NCBI GenBank assembly: GCA_002314835.1
Contig: DCHM01000005.1
Location: 21,699 to 50,350 of the forward strand
Direction of reading: 5' to 3'
DNA: 28,652 nucleotides
From: Clostridiales bacterium UBA1752
Lineage (GTDB): Bacteria > Bacillota > Clostridia > Oscillospirales > CAG-382
Shown here piece by piece: positions 6,309 through 15,567 of this stretch. Positions within the stretch are counted from its first letter, which is position 1. Every line of letters starts with the position of its first letter. The notes under the pieces were generated by a model. It was not told the origin of the DNA. It worked only from the letters and a program-made list of their open reading frames with translations, and did not search any database. Both the position numbers and the translations under genes were made by a program.

Positions 6309-7103
6309 TCAATCGTCGAGATGAACTGCCGCCTCTTTATGGTTTGAAAGGTCGATAGTGCCCGTTTCGTGCGACTCAAACTGGTTGACTATTTTGACGA
6401 GGAACTGCATTTTTATGCCTATCGAATCAATCGAGCCGATATATACGCTGAACCTGTCCTCGTAATTTAGATACATACCGAATCTATTGGTGACGTCGAT
6501 ATACACCACCGCAGGGTATATCTGGTTTTGCTCGACCTCTGCCATTATCTCGGTTATCATGTCAGACTCACGGCTGTCGGCAAACGTGCAGACGTCGCCG
6601 ATGACGCACCGTGAAACCGTGCCTGCGTAAACTCTCACAAGACCTTGTATCCTCGTGTCGGTCAATTCGACGCGCTCGAGCACCTTGAGCTCCTTTGACA
6701 GCAGATAGCAGTCGTCGCCGATAACCATATAAACGTAAGGCTTTGCCTCGGTTATTTTGATTTCGACCGTGCTCGGCAGGTGTACCGATATTTCGCACGA
6801 CTCGACGTAAGGCAGTCGCCTTTCGACGAGCTCCGCCTCCTTGCCGCTCAAAAGCTCGGTGAGGTTTTGACCGCTCACGATGCCCGAAGCCGCCAGTATC
6901 TCCTCGTCGGTGTACCTACTGTCGCCCTCGATGTTGATTGTGCTGACCTTCATAAACAAAAAGACAAACAGCGCGGCGAATATGACTATGAGAGTCACGA
7001 ACAGCGCGACGTAAAACACCCAGCGCCTGCGACCTTTTTTGATGTTTTTTTGTTCCGTAATGGCGGCGTTGCCGTCTTTTTTTACAAACTTTTGTTGTCT
7101 CAT
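6309..7103 (-). CDS. ftsQ: Cell division protein FtsQ/DivIB
   Basis: FtsQ/DivIB is a bitopic divisome protein that bridges FtsL/DivIC and the septal synthase. The protein has 264 aa. Seen: a basic cytoplasmic tail (KNIKKGRRR), one membrane segment (about 29-51), then the extracytoplasmic POTRA domain starting VSTINIEGDSRYTDEEILAASGI and ending near LPSTVEIKITEAKPYVYM. The beta domain follows, containing YVDVTNRF-like text (VVYIDVTNRFGMYLNYEDRFSVYIGS). The start overlaps the murG stop by four bases (ATGA), so translation is coupled. It is the last gene of the main dcw run before the ftsZ promoter. Sequence is variable in this family, but domain order and location make the call solid. Confidence 0.92.
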   Translation of the reverse strand: MRQQKFVKKDGNAAITEQKNIKKGRRRWVFYVALFVTLIVIFAALFVFLFMKVSTINIEGDSRYTDEEILAASGIVSGQNLTELLSGKEAELVERRLPYVESCEISVHLPSTVEIKITEAKPYVYMVIGDDCYLLSKELKVLERVELTDTRIQGLVRVYAGTVSRCVIGDVCTFADSRESDMITEIMAEVEQNQIYPAVVYIDVTNRFGMYLNYEDRFSVYIGSIDSIGIKMQFLVKIVNQFESHETGTIDLSNHKEAAVHLDD

Positions 7104-8203
7104 TTGATCAGTTTGAGAGCAGCGTCAACTATGTCGGAGCAAGCGTCTGGCTTTGCAAACCGAGCTATTGCCTGCTGCATTTTTTGTCTTTCGCCACGGT
7201 CTTCGCACAAAAGCCGCAGCTTTGCGATAAGCGTCTGACCCGACAGGTCTTTTTCCTCGAGCAATATGGCCGCTCCTGCGTCGGACAAAACCTTGGCATT
7301 TTTGTATTGATGATTGTCGGTTACGTTGGGTGACGGGATAAGTATTGCCGCCTTTTTGCGATAAGCAAGCTCTGCGAGCGTTATCGCGCCTGCCCTGCAT
7401 ATCACGACGTCAGCCGCCTCCATGCGCACGGGCATATCGTAGATATAATCGAGTATTTGCAAGTTACTAAAGCCGCCGAGCTTTTTATCCTCTGCGTCTG
7501 CCTTAACCTCATCGTAATTGCCCTGACCTGCGGCGTGCGTGTGCTTTATGCCTGCAGGGCCGGTGTACGACTGCATTGCCTCGAGAACGTATTTATTGAC
7601 CATGAGTGCGCCGAGCGAGCCGCCGAAGGACAGCACCGAAACGTCGTTGTCCGTCAGTCCGAGCTTATTTCTCGCCTCGTCGTAGCCAATCTCCTGTACG
7701 GTAATCGGGTTGCCCGTCAGTATAATCTTGTGCTGTACCGCCTCGTCAAAGAACTTTTGGCTCTCAATAAAGCTGACGCAAACCGTGTCAACAAATTTTG
7801 ACAGCTTGCGCGTAGTGACTCCCGGGAACGCATTTTGCTCGTGTATAAGGGTAGGTATGCCGAGCTTGTGCGCCGCATTTACGGCAGGCCAGCTCGCATA
7901 TCCGCCCGTGCCTATGACGATATCTGGCTTTATGCGCTTTAATATCCTTTTTGCTTCGAGCACCGAGCTGACTGCGCGGTACGCGGCTACGAAATTCTTT
8001 GGTGACAGCGAGCGTTTAAAGCCCTGCACCTTGACGTAGTCTATGGCGTAGCCTGCCCTCGGAATGAGGCGGCTTTCCATTCCCTTTTGCGTGCCGATAA
8101 ACGATATTTCGGCATCGGGAAAGCGTCTTTTGATTTCATCGGCTATCGAAATGGCAGGGTTTATGTGGCCTCCCGTGCCTCCGCCGCTCAATACAACTCT
8201 CAT
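7100..8203 (-). CDS. murG: UDP-GlcNAc:lipid I GlcNAc transferase MurG
   Basis: MurG is a peripheral membrane GT28 glycosyltransferase that adds GlcNAc to lipid I to make lipid II on the cytoplasmic face. The protein has 367 aa, the typical length. Seen: VVLSGGGTGGHINPA at the N-terminus (the glycine-rich loop GGGTGGH at 7-13), IGTGGYASWPAVNAA (the lipid-contact region), and HEQNAFPGVTTRKLSK. The C-terminal donor-binding half holds LSFGGSLGALMVN and VVICRAGAITLAELAYRKKAAILIPSP, followed by NHQYKNAKVL. TAATG couples it to ftsW upstream, and a 4-base overlap couples it to ftsQ downstream. Confidence 0.98.
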   Translation of the reverse strand: MRVVLSGGGTGGHINPAISIADEIKRRFPDAEISFIGTQKGMESRLIPRAGYAIDYVKVQGFKRSLSPKNFVAAYRAVSSVLEAKRILKRIKPDIVIGTGGYASWPAVNAAHKLGIPTLIHEQNAFPGVTTRKLSKFVDTVCVSFIESQKFFDEAVQHKIILTGNPITVQEIGYDEARNKLGLTDNDVSVLSFGGSLGALMVNKYVLEAMQSYTGPAGIKHTHAAGQGNYDEVKADAEDKKLGGFSNLQILDYIYDMPVRMEAADVVICRAGAITLAELAYRKKAAILIPSPNVTDNHQYKNAKVLSDAGAAILLEEKDLSGQTLIAKLRLLCEDRGERQKMQQAIARFAKPDACSDIVDAALKLIK

Positions 8204-9429
8204 TATCTAACCCCCAAAGCGGTTCTTTCCTCGGTAGTATATCTCGAGAATGACAGCATTATGCCGCATTCGCCGAGCAACATCACCAGCGAAGTACCGC
8301 CGTAGCTGATAAACGGCAGGCTGATGCCCGTGCTCGGTATCGAGTTTGTCACGACGGCGATGTTTAGCGCCGCCTGTATCGCTATCTGCAAAGTTATGCC
8401 CATTATAATCATACGGCTGAAATCGTCGGGCGCTCGCTTTGCGACGACGAATCCTCGCCAAACCAATGCCGCAAAAAGTCCTATTACCAAAACCGCCGCA
8501 AAAAATCCGAGTTCCTCGCAAAGTATCGAGAAAATATAGTCATTCTGCGGCTCGGGCAACCAGCCGTGCTTTTCGTTGCTCTGAGACAGTCCCACGCCCC
8601 ACAGTCCGCCCGACGAAATGGCGTAGAGTGACTGCGCAGGCTGCCAGCCGGCGTCGTTTGTTTCGGCGTCCTTCATATACTTAAACGGGTCGCTCCAAAC
8701 CTTGATACGCAATTCGGCGTGCCCGAGCGTATCCTCGAGGAACGGCGAAAAGAATGCAAACAGTATCAGCACTGCGAGCAATCCGATGAGCAGCATCAAC
8801 AATATACGGCGTATCTTGACGCCGCCCAAAAACATCATAAAGAGTGCGAGCGTCGTGATGATGATAGTCGCCGAAAGGTGGCTCTGCAATACCGTAGCGA
8901 GCGCACATCCACCTATCAAAATGCCGTATTTAACGAGAAATATTATCAGTTTTTCATCTTTTTTGAGGTTATACGTAAGGTATGCAAACATCAGTATAAC
9001 AGAAAATTTTAAAAGCTCGGAAGGTTGCAGGTTAATGATGCCGATTTCTATCCAGCGCTTTGCGCCGTGCGAAACGATGCCCCACAGAGGCACGGCAAAA
9101 TTAAGCAAAACCACGGCAAAAAAGATTATCTTGGTGTATTTGTAAATCAGATTATATACGTTGAATTTGGATGCGGCGAACATTGCGACCAATCCGAGCG
9201 CAACCCACAGTATCTGTTTGCGCGCAAAGAAATACGAATCGTCATACCACATTTCGGCGTAAGCGTAAGACGCCGAAAAAACCATCACCGTGCCTATGGC
9301 TACGAGCGACAGTATTATCAGCATAAGCGGCCTGTCAACGTTGTATCTGTACCATACGCGAGAGCCGTCGCTTACTATGAGTTCGCTATTTTGTTGTTTG
9401 GGCTTTGTTTTTTTGTTAAAGAGTTTCAT
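8203..9429 (-). CDS. ftsW: SEDS peptidoglycan polymerase FtsW
   Basis: FtsW is the multi-pass membrane glycosyltransferase that polymerises lipid II at the septum together with a class B PBP (the ftsI gene here). The protein has 408 aa. Seen: about ten hydrophobic segments after a soluble N-terminal tail of about 30 residues. SEDS hallmarks are GAKRWIEIGIINLQPSELLKFS, LATVLQSHLSATIIIT, and the extracellular loop NEKHGWLPEPQNDYIFSILCEELGF. The C-terminal signature is PSTGISLPFISYGGTSLVMLL. FtsW rather than RodA or SpoVE is chosen from its location between mraY and murG. It overlaps mraY and murG by one base each (TAATG). Confidence 0.95.
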   Translation of the reverse strand: MKLFNKKTKPKQQNSELIVSDGSRVWYRYNVDRPLMLIILSLVAIGTVMVFSASYAYAEMWYDDSYFFARKQILWVALGLVAMFAASKFNVYNLIYKYTKIIFFAVVLLNFAVPLWGIVSHGAKRWIEIGIINLQPSELLKFSVILMFAYLTYNLKKDEKLIIFLVKYGILIGGCALATVLQSHLSATIIITTLALFMMFLGGVKIRRILLMLLIGLLAVLILFAFFSPFLEDTLGHAELRIKVWSDPFKYMKDAETNDAGWQPAQSLYAISSGGLWGVGLSQSNEKHGWLPEPQNDYIFSILCEELGFFAAVLVIGLFAALVWRGFVVAKRAPDDFSRMIIMGITLQIAIQAALNIAVVTNSIPSTGISLPFISYGGTSLVMLLGECGIMLSFSRYTTEERTALGVR

Positions 9430-10403
9430 TAAAAGATTGTGTTGATGCAGAGCAGTGTCAAAACACCGCAGCCAACCGCCGTAGTAAGCGAGGCGAGTAT
9501 AACTATCTTGTTTTCACTAAAGCCGCATTTTTCAAAATGATGATGTATAGGCGCCATCTTAAAGAGGCGCTTTTTCGTTGCCTTAAAATACAACACCTGC
9601 AAAACTACCGATACGCCCTCTATTATCCATATAAGGCATACGAACGGCAGTGCAATCTCAAACTTGTAAAAGTATGCAAATCCGACTACCAGTCCGCCCA
9701 AAAAGAGCGAGCCGGTGTCGCCCATGAATATCTTTGCAGGGTGGTGATTGAATATAAAGAATCCCACTGCGCCGCCGAATGCAGCGAGCAACAGCAGAGT
9801 GTCGGGCGTATCCACCGCACCGAGCGCTATGGCTATCATTATCCAGAATGCAATCATGACGCCGCTGACCGATATTTCGAGTCCGTCGATTCCGTCGGTG
9901 AGGTTTGAGCAATTAATGAGATAAACGATGAGCGGCAGTGAAACGATATAGTACCACACGCCTGCATCTACGCTATTGCCAAAAAGCTCTATGACTGTGC
10001 CGCGTCCGAAGACGAGCGCGTCTATTGCCAAAAATGCGCCTGCGGCGGCAAACTGCAGCACGAGCTTTTGCAAAGGCGTCAAACCTTCGTTGCGCTTTTT
10101 AAAGAGCTTTACGTAGTCGTCGATAAATCCCGTCAGTCCGCTTATCATGGCAAGCCCGAAAACGAGGTAAAGCCGTTTATCAATCTCAGGCTTTGTCAGT
10201 GCCAAAACGAGCATAGCTATGGCAAACGGTATCATAAACGTGGCGCCACCCATGGTGGGCGTGCCCTCTTTGCATTTGTGCCAGTTTGGACCTATCTCGA
10301 GTATCTTTTGACCGAGCTTTACCTTGCGGAGCGCCGGTATCATTACTTTATTAAGCACCGCGGTTATTATAAGCGCGAGTGCAGGATATAAAACGACTTC
10401 CAT
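9429..10403 (-). CDS. mraY: Phospho-N-acetylmuramoyl-pentapeptide transferase MraY
   Basis: MraY is an integral membrane enzyme that transfers phospho-MurNAc-pentapeptide from UDP to undecaprenyl phosphate, forming lipid I. The protein has 324 aa, typical for Firmicutes. Seen: GTPTMGGATFMIPF, the aspartate pair in GFIDDYVKLFKKRNEGL (Asp95-Asp96), the substrate loop NCSNLTDGIDGLE, and FMGDTGSLFLGG. The histidine loop MAPIHHHFEKCGFSENKIV lies near the C-terminus. Around ten membrane helices are visible. The gene starts 13 bases after murF with an AGGGGA ribosome binding site and its stop overlaps the ftsW start. Confidence 0.98.
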   Translation of the reverse strand: MEVVLYPALALIITAVLNKVMIPALRKVKLGQKILEIGPNWHKCKEGTPTMGGATFMIPFAIAMLVLALTKPEIDKRLYLVFGLAMISGLTGFIDDYVKLFKKRNEGLTPLQKLVLQFAAAGAFLAIDALVFGRGTVIELFGNSVDAGVWYYIVSLPLIVYLINCSNLTDGIDGLEISVSGVMIAFWIMIAIALGAVDTPDTLLLLAAFGGAVGFFIFNHHPAKIFMGDTGSLFLGGLVVGFAYFYKFEIALPFVCLIWIIEGVSVVLQVLYFKATKKRLFKMAPIHHHFEKCGFSENKIVILASLTTAVGCGVLTLLCINTIF

Positions 10404-10416
10404 TTTGTTTCCCCTA

Positions 10417-11763
10417 TCAGAGCAGTTTGATTATTTCTCCCAAATTCATGCGGTTGCTGCCCTTAAAGAGCACGTTGTCGCCGGGCTTTAAAACGCTCTT
10501 TAATTTATCTGCAACCCCTGCAAAATCATCCGTCTTATAGCTATAGCATTCGGTCTGTGCCGCCTTTGCTATCGCGAGCGATTCGGTACCTATGGTTATG
10601 AGCAAATCCACTCCGCATTCGCGGCACTTTTCGCCGACTTTGGTGTGCAATTCTCCTGCATACGAGCCGAGCTCGAGCATATCCCCGAGCACTGCCACGT
10701 GGCGCCCTGGACGGTTTGTCAGCAGTTCTATTGCGGCGGACATTGATTCGGGCGAAGCGTTATAGTAGTCCGCGATAAACCACCAATCGCCGTGCTTTAT
10801 TAGCTTTTGGCGGTTGCCTGCGGTGACAAACATAGCCACCTTTGCGATAGCGGCATCCATATCGAGCCCGAGCGCGTGGGCCGCGGCTATGGCGTACATG
10901 GCGTCGGAGGCGTAATGCGCTCCGTTTACCGACAGACTGACCTTGTAATTGTCGCTGCAAAACGCGAGGTCAAAGGTCTGACCTTCGTCGGTCTGCACGA
11001 GGTTGCTCGCTCTGAAGCAGCAGCCGGGATTATGCAGTGAACAGCATATACGCTGATGGTTTTTGTCTATTACGCCGTATAGCAACGGCTCGTCGCCGTT
11101 AAAGATAACGGTGCCGTTTTCTCTCATATAAGATAATATCTGCAGCTTTTCGTCTCTGATGGCTTCTCTGCTGCCAAAAGCCTCTATGTGCGAATATCCG
11201 ATGTTGGTTATTATCGCGACATCGGGTCTGCACGCCTTGGACAGTCTCCACATTTCGTCGGGGTTTGATATACCTGCCTCTATTACCGCGATGTCGGTGT
11301 CGGGTTCAACCGATAGCACCGTCAGAGGCAAGCCGATATTGCTGTTGCGGTTGCCGGGTGTCTTAAAAACCTTTTTGGATGCCGAAAGTGCGAGCGCGGT
11401 CATATCCTTAGTGCCGGTCTTGCCGACACTGCCCGTAACTGCGACTACCGTGGTGGCGCTTATTACGTTCAGGCGGTAATACTCTGCCAAAGCTTCGAGC
11501 GCTTTTTGAGTATCGTCCACCAATACGGCACCTGCCGTGGCAAAGCTCTCGTCCTCGATGAGAGCGAGGCATCCCTTGGAGGTCATTTCTTTAACAAAGG
11601 TGTGACCGTCAACACGGGCGCCCTTGATAGCTACAAATATGCCTACTCCTCCGTCATATTCACGATTGTCGGTAAAAGCGTATGTGGCGACTGCGGCAGT
11701 GTCCGTGCCTGCACAAACTCTGCCTCCTATCGCCGTGGCTATCTCTGTCGCATTATACTTCAT
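10417..11763 (-). CDS. murF: UDP-N-acetylmuramoyl-tripeptide--D-Ala-D-Ala ligase MurF
   Basis: MurF is the cytoplasmic ATP-dependent ligase that adds D-Ala-D-Ala to the UDP-MurNAc-tripeptide, completing the pentapeptide used by MraY. The protein has 448 aa. Seen: an N-terminal MurE/F-type substrate domain (FTDNREYDGGVGIFVAIKG ... DGHTFV), the P-loop GSVGKTGTKDM (about 110-120), TPGNRNSNIGLPLT, and IEAGISNPDEMWRLS. ITNIGYSHIEAFGSREAIRDEK and the C-terminal Mur ligase domain (ADYYNASPESMSAAIELL, VLGDMLELG) follow. The P-loop reads KTGT where many MurF enzymes have KTTT, still compatible with activity. It directly follows ftsI with TAATG; murE and murD, often adjacent, are not here. Confidence 0.97.
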   Translation of the reverse strand: MKYNATEIATAIGGRVCAGTDTAAVATYAFTDNREYDGGVGIFVAIKGARVDGHTFVKEMTSKGCLALIEDESFATAGAVLVDDTQKALEALAEYYRLNVISATTVVAVTGSVGKTGTKDMTALALSASKKVFKTPGNRNSNIGLPLTVLSVEPDTDIAVIEAGISNPDEMWRLSKACRPDVAIITNIGYSHIEAFGSREAIRDEKLQILSYMRENGTVIFNGDEPLLYGVIDKNHQRICCSLHNPGCCFRASNLVQTDEGQTFDLAFCSDNYKVSLSVNGAHYASDAMYAIAAAHALGLDMDAAIAKVAMFVTAGNRQKLIKHGDWWFIADYYNASPESMSAAIELLTNRPGRHVAVLGDMLELGSYAGELHTKVGEKCRECGVDLLITIGTESLAIAKAAQTECYSYKTDDFAGVADKLKSVLKPGDNVLFKGSNRMNLGEIIKLL

Positions 11764-13976
11764 TATTCTCTATCCTCGTCGTATCTGAATTCTATCGTTA
11801 TGACGGTACCGGGTTTTACGGTTTCTCCCGAAGCGATAGACTGTTTTACTACGTAGCAATCGCTGTGGTTGTTGTTGTATATACCGTCAATGACTACGTT
11901 AACGTTCTTTGCCTTGAGACTGTTTATCTTATTCATAGCCTGCGAATACGTACAGCCCTTAAAGTTTGGTACGCTGACGGTGGCTTTTTCGCTGTCGGTC
12001 TCGGTGTAGAGCACGACGGTCGTATCGGCGTCGTATTTGCCTGCCGCAGGCAGCTGTGAAACGACACGTCCGCTCGAGCCTACGACAACGCACTTAAAGC
12101 CGAGAGCTTCGATAGAGAGCTTTGCGTCCTCTACGGTGTCGCCGCGGTAACTTTCGAGCGTGATGCGGTCATCCTCCGAGCCTGCCGGCAGTATGCCGAG
12201 GTAAGGCAGGATTTCGGAGAGCGTGCTCGAAGTAACGGGCGAGCAGATAGCCGAGCCGTATATCTTGCCCATAGTCGGGTCATCTACCACGCAAATAATG
12301 GCTATCTGAGGGTCTTCGGCAGGTGCAAAGCTGATGCTCGAGCCGATGTAGTCAGTTTTTTCGGTATCGCGTTTTTCGGACGTACCGGTCTTTGTCGCAA
12401 TATTATAGCCGTTGACGTTTGCGTTTTTTGTCGAATTGATAAGTGCCTCGAGCACAGTGTTGGCCGTCTCCTCGGAAATGACCTGGCGCACCTTGTCGTA
12501 CTTAAAGGTCTTTACGGTGTTGCCCTCGTTGTCAACTATGCTCTTGACGAGGTGCGGAGTAACGAGATAGCCGCCGTTGGCTATGGTGTTTACAGCGCGC
12601 AACTGCTGAATGATAGTCGTCTTAAAGGTCTGACCGAATGAATATACCGACAGCTCGAGGGTGCCGAAGTTAGCGCCCGTGGTGTCGTAATAAATGCCGG
12701 AGGTTTCGCCGGGCAGGTCTATGCCTGTCTTTTGGGTGTATCCGTATCTTTCAAAATACTCCTTATACTTTGCGGTGCCTATCGACTGACCTATCTTGAT
12801 AAAGGCAGGGTTGCAGGAGTTGACTATCGCCTCTTTAAAGGTTTGGGTGCCGTGAGGCGCCTTTGACCAGCAGTGAATGATAGTGCCGAGTACGTTACTC
12901 TGACCTGCGCAATAAAAAGTGTCTTTGGCAGGGTTTATCGTTTTTTCCTCTATCGCTATCGAACCCGTAACGACCTTTGTCGTCGAGCCCGGCTCGTAGG
13001 TCTGCGTAATCATGGTGTTATTCCACTGATAATTCATCAGTTCCTCGCGATAGGCAGACTTTTCCTCGTCGGTGCCGACAAATTCATCGAGCAAAGCTTG
13101 ATATTCGTCGCACAAAACCGCATAGTTGTTGAGGTCGTACGCAGGATATACCGCCATGGCGAGGATTTCGCCCGTATTGCAGTCCATGACTGCTGCGGCG
13201 GCCTTGCCCGTGGGGTTGTTTTCGAGATAAGCTTCTTTGAGATACTTTTCGAGTACCGACTGTATGTATTCGTCAATCGTGGTTACTATGCTGTAGCCGT
13301 CCTCGGCATCAACGTAGCTCTCGTACTTGAATGAAAGGCTGTTGCCGCGACTGTCCTTGCCCATTATGGCTCTGCCGTCCGTGCCCGAAAGGTAATCGTC
13401 GTAATAGCCCTCGAGCCCCATCAAGCCGTTGTTGTCGGTGCCTACTACGCCTAAAACGTGGCAGGCGAGCGAGCCGTAGGGATAATATCTCTTTGTGCCC
13501 TCCTCGAGATAAACGATGTGTGACAGGCCGTTGTCGGATATAAACTGTCTGACCTCTGCCTCCTCGCTTTCGCTGATCGAGCGCTTTATCATCTGATACA
13601 TGCTCTTGCGGTTTGCGCATTTATCGACAACGGTTTGTGCATCTACTCCGAGTATCTCTGAAAGTCCGTTGGCGATAATGAGTACCTGTGAATCGCTCGT
13701 TATATCGTAAGGCGAAATAAAGACGTTTTGCACCGTGGCGCTGATAGCAAGCGCCTTCATATTGGTGTCGTAGATAGTGCCGCGCTTGGCGTCTATGGTG
13801 ACCTCGTAGGTATATTGATTTATAGCCGCGACGCGGTAGCCGTCGGGGTCAAAGAGCATCAGATAAGCCAGTCTGCACACGAGCGCCGTCAAAACGAGCG
13901 TTGAAATTATCGTGAGCAGTCTCGCACGCATGATGCGTGTTTTGGGTGTTACGGCTTTTGGTGCGTGCTTTTCCAC
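11763..13976 (-). CDS. ftsI: Class B penicillin-binding protein with PASTA domains (FtsI/SpoVD type)
   Basis: The transpeptidase that crosslinks septal (or, in SpoVD, spore cortex) peptidoglycan; one N-terminal membrane segment anchors it outside the cell. The GTG at 13976 is preferred; a TTG at 13997 would add seven residues and has no ribosome binding site, while AAAGGA lies 12 bases before the GTG. Seen (GTG numbering): the membrane segment at about 20-40, the dimerisation domain with DAKRGTIYDTN, and the catalytic motifs STTK (331-334), SCN (387-389) and KTG (529-531). Two C-terminal PASTA repeats follow, about 605-660 and 665-731. Two PASTA repeats are common in clostridial FtsI/PBP2x-like proteins; SpoVD usually has one, so division or sporulation use is undecided. 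Confidence 0.94.
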   Translation of the reverse strand: MEKHAPKAVTPKTRIMRARLLTIISTLVLTALVCRLAYLMLFDPDGYRVAAINQYTYEVTIDAKRGTIYDTNMKALAISATVQNVFISPYDITSDSQVLIIANGLSEILGVDAQTVVDKCANRKSMYQMIKRSISESEEAEVRQFISDNGLSHIVYLEEGTKRYYPYGSLACHVLGVVGTDNNGLMGLEGYYDDYLSGTDGRAIMGKDSRGNSLSFKYESYVDAEDGYSIVTTIDEYIQSVLEKYLKEAYLENNPTGKAAAAVMDCNTGEILAMAVYPAYDLNNYAVLCDEYQALLDEFVGTDEEKSAYREELMNYQWNNTMITQTYEPGSTTKVVTGSIAIEEKTINPAKDTFYCAGQSNVLGTIIHCWSKAPHGTQTFKEAIVNSCNPAFIKIGQSIGTAKYKEYFERYGYTQKTGIDLPGETSGIYYDTTGANFGTLELSVYSFGQTFKTTIIQQLRAVNTIANGGYLVTPHLVKSIVDNEGNTVKTFKYDKVRQVISEETANTVLEALINSTKNANVNGYNIATKTGTSEKRDTEKTDYIGSSISFAPAEDPQIAIICVVDDPTMGKIYGSAICSPVTSSTLSEILPYLGILPAGSEDDRITLESYRGDTVEDAKLSIEALGFKCVVVGSSGRVVSQLPAAGKYDADTTVVLYTETDSEKATVSVPNFKGCTYSQAMNKINSLKAKNVNVVIDGIYNNNHSDCYVVKQSIASGETVKPGTVITIEFRYDEDRE

Positions 13977-14006
13977 TGAAAAAAACAATCCTTTCAAATA
14001 CGCTAA

Positions 14007-14030
14007 AAGGGTAAAGTATCCTTTACCCTT
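14007..14030 (-). terminator. Terminator-like hairpin between ftsL and ftsI
   Basis: AAGGGTAAAG (14007-14016) and CTTTACCCTT (14021-14030) form a perfect 10-bp stem with a four-base loop, in a 77-base gap inside the dcw operon. On the minus strand it is followed by TTAGCG, so the T-tract is poor. It may be a leaky attenuator or an mRNA processing/stability element rather than a true terminator. Confidence 0.5.
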
Positions 14031-14053
14031 AATATACAGCTAAAAAAACTTAT

Positions 14054-14629
14054 TTATGACTCAGCCTTGTTTAAAAAGTTCCTAAAAAACTCTCCGAAGG
14101 TCGAAAAAACCGTCGTTACCTCTACTTTGTCCTCTGGCTCGTATTCGGTAATGTTGGTGTCGTCGTCGGGCAATAACGAAATAGGGAACTTTTTGGTAGG
14201 CTTTTCCATACCCAAAACCTCTGTGGCGTACTTTTCGATAAACACGAGGTCCTGCGCGGTCTCGAGCTCATTTTCGAGCGTTTTCTTTTCGGTTTTTAAG
14301 GTAGTGATTTCCGCCTCGAGCTCGCTGATGCCAGTAGTGAGCTTTTCGAGCTCGGCGTAGTTGAGCAGCATAAACAGTGCCAGTACCATGACGGCGGCAA
14401 CGACGACTATCGTCAGTATCGGAGCTGCCTCTTTGCCCGAGCGTTTGCCCTCGAGTATAGTGACCTTATTGCTGACGGTGTTGCGCTTTATCCTCAGTCC
14501 GGACGAATATCCGTGAGCCTTTTTCTTTTTTGCAGGCGCCTTTGGCGGAGTACCGACAGTAACCGTGCCGTTTTGAGGGATTTCGTCATTATTCAGCTCT
14601 TTATCGGTATCGTAAAGATTATCAGCCAT
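14054..14629 (-). CDS. ftsL: FtsL-type divisome protein
   Basis: A bitopic protein of 191 aa with a long basic cytoplasmic tail (about 1-65, including APAKKKKAHGYSS and RIKRN) and one membrane segment (about 70-90, ILTIVVVAAVMVLALFMLL). An extracytoplasmic coiled coil follows (about 93-125: ELEKLTTGISELEAEITTLK ...). The motif VFIEKYATEVLGMEKPTKK matches the end of the FtsL/DivIC leucine-zipper domain. FtsL works with DivIC and FtsQ to recruit and activate FtsW-FtsI. Position between rsmH and ftsI is the canonical ftsL slot. The acidic tail of about 45 residues after the coiled coil (PDDDTNITEYEPEDKVE...) is longer than in many FtsL proteins. An AAAGGA ribosome binding site lies 6 bases before the ATG. 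Confidence 0.88.
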   Translation of the reverse strand: MADNLYDTDKELNNDEIPQNGTVTVGTPPKAPAKKKKAHGYSSGLRIKRNTVSNKVTILEGKRSGKEAAPILTIVVVAAVMVLALFMLLNYAELEKLTTGISELEAEITTLKTEKKTLENELETAQDLVFIEKYATEVLGMEKPTKKFPISLLPDDDTNITEYEPEDKVEVTTVFSTFGEFFRNFLNKAES

Positions 14630-14640
14630 GGTCTATCCTT

Positions 14641-15567
14641 TCATATTTTAACTATCGCTCTGAGGCGTGCGCTGTGCGAACGCTTATTTTGTTCAAGCTC
14701 CTCGGTGCTTGCCGTGACCGAGCCTCTGAAAAGTGCCTTGCCCGTCGGTATCTTGCCGCATACGCAAGGCAGGTCTTTGGGGCAGGTGCAGGGATTTTCA
14801 AACGAGGCGAAAGTGTTTTTTACTATGCGGTCCTCGAGGCTGTGAAACGTGATGACCGCCAGCCTGCCGCCGGGTTTGATTACGTCAAAAATTCCGCGCA
14901 GTGATTTTTCGAGTGTTTCGAGTTCGCCGTTAACCTCAATGCGGATTGCCTGAAAGCTGCGCTTGGCAGGGCTGCCGCCCTCGAGCCTGTACTTGGCAGG
15001 TACCGCCGCCGAAATGACCTCTACCAGCTCGGCGGTAGTCGCTATCGGTTTTGTCTGTCTGACATTGCAAATGCGCTCGGCTATGCGGTGGCTGTATTTC
15101 TCCTCGCCATAGTCGCGCAATATGCGGTCAAGGTCTTTGAGCGAATAAGTATTGACGACCTCAAAAGCCGTCTTTGTATCGGTCGCGTCCATCCTCATAT
15201 CGAGTGGCGCGTCAAATCTGTAAGAAAATCCTCTCTCTGCCGTGTCGAGCTGATGTGACGAAACGCCGAGGTCAAAGAGTGCACCGTCTATGCCGTCGAT
15301 GCCCATTTCTTTTAGCTTTTCGCCTGCGTAAACAAAATGGCTGTGCACCGCAGTGAGTCTGTCGTCCCCTACCGTAGCGGCGGCGTTACTTATAGCGTCG
15401 AGGTCGCGGTCAAAGCCTATCACTCTGCCGTTCTCACCGAGCTTTGACAGTATGAGCTTTGTGTGTCCGCAACCGCCGAGGGTGCAATCGGCGTATATGC
15501 CGTCTTGTTTAATACCGAGCGCGTCTATGGTCTCCGTCGGCAATACAGGTAGATGATAAAAATCCAT
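14641..15567 (-). CDS. rsmH: 16S rRNA (cytosine(1402)-N4)-methyltransferase RsmH (MraW)
   Basis: RsmH uses S-adenosylmethionine to methylate N4 of C1402 in the ribosomal P site. The protein has 308 aa, the standard length. Seen: HLPVLPTETIDAL at the N-terminus, the SAM motif YADCTLGGCGHTKLIL, VIGFDRDLDAI, and GALFDLGVSSHQLD. GFSYRFDAPLDMRMD follows, then KRSFQAIRIEVNGEL, and VITFHSLEDRIVKNTF near the end. It starts within the mraZ stop (TAATG) and ends 11 bases before ftsL, which is the classic dcw order. Confidence 0.98.
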   Translation of the reverse strand: MDFYHLPVLPTETIDALGIKQDGIYADCTLGGCGHTKLILSKLGENGRVIGFDRDLDAISNAAATVGDDRLTAVHSHFVYAGEKLKEMGIDGIDGALFDLGVSSHQLDTAERGFSYRFDAPLDMRMDATDTKTAFEVVNTYSLKDLDRILRDYGEEKYSHRIAERICNVRQTKPIATTAELVEVISAAVPAKYRLEGGSPAKRSFQAIRIEVNGELETLEKSLRGIFDVIKPGGRLAVITFHSLEDRIVKNTFASFENPCTCPKDLPCVCGKIPTGKALFRGSVTASTEELEQNKRSHSARLRAIVKI

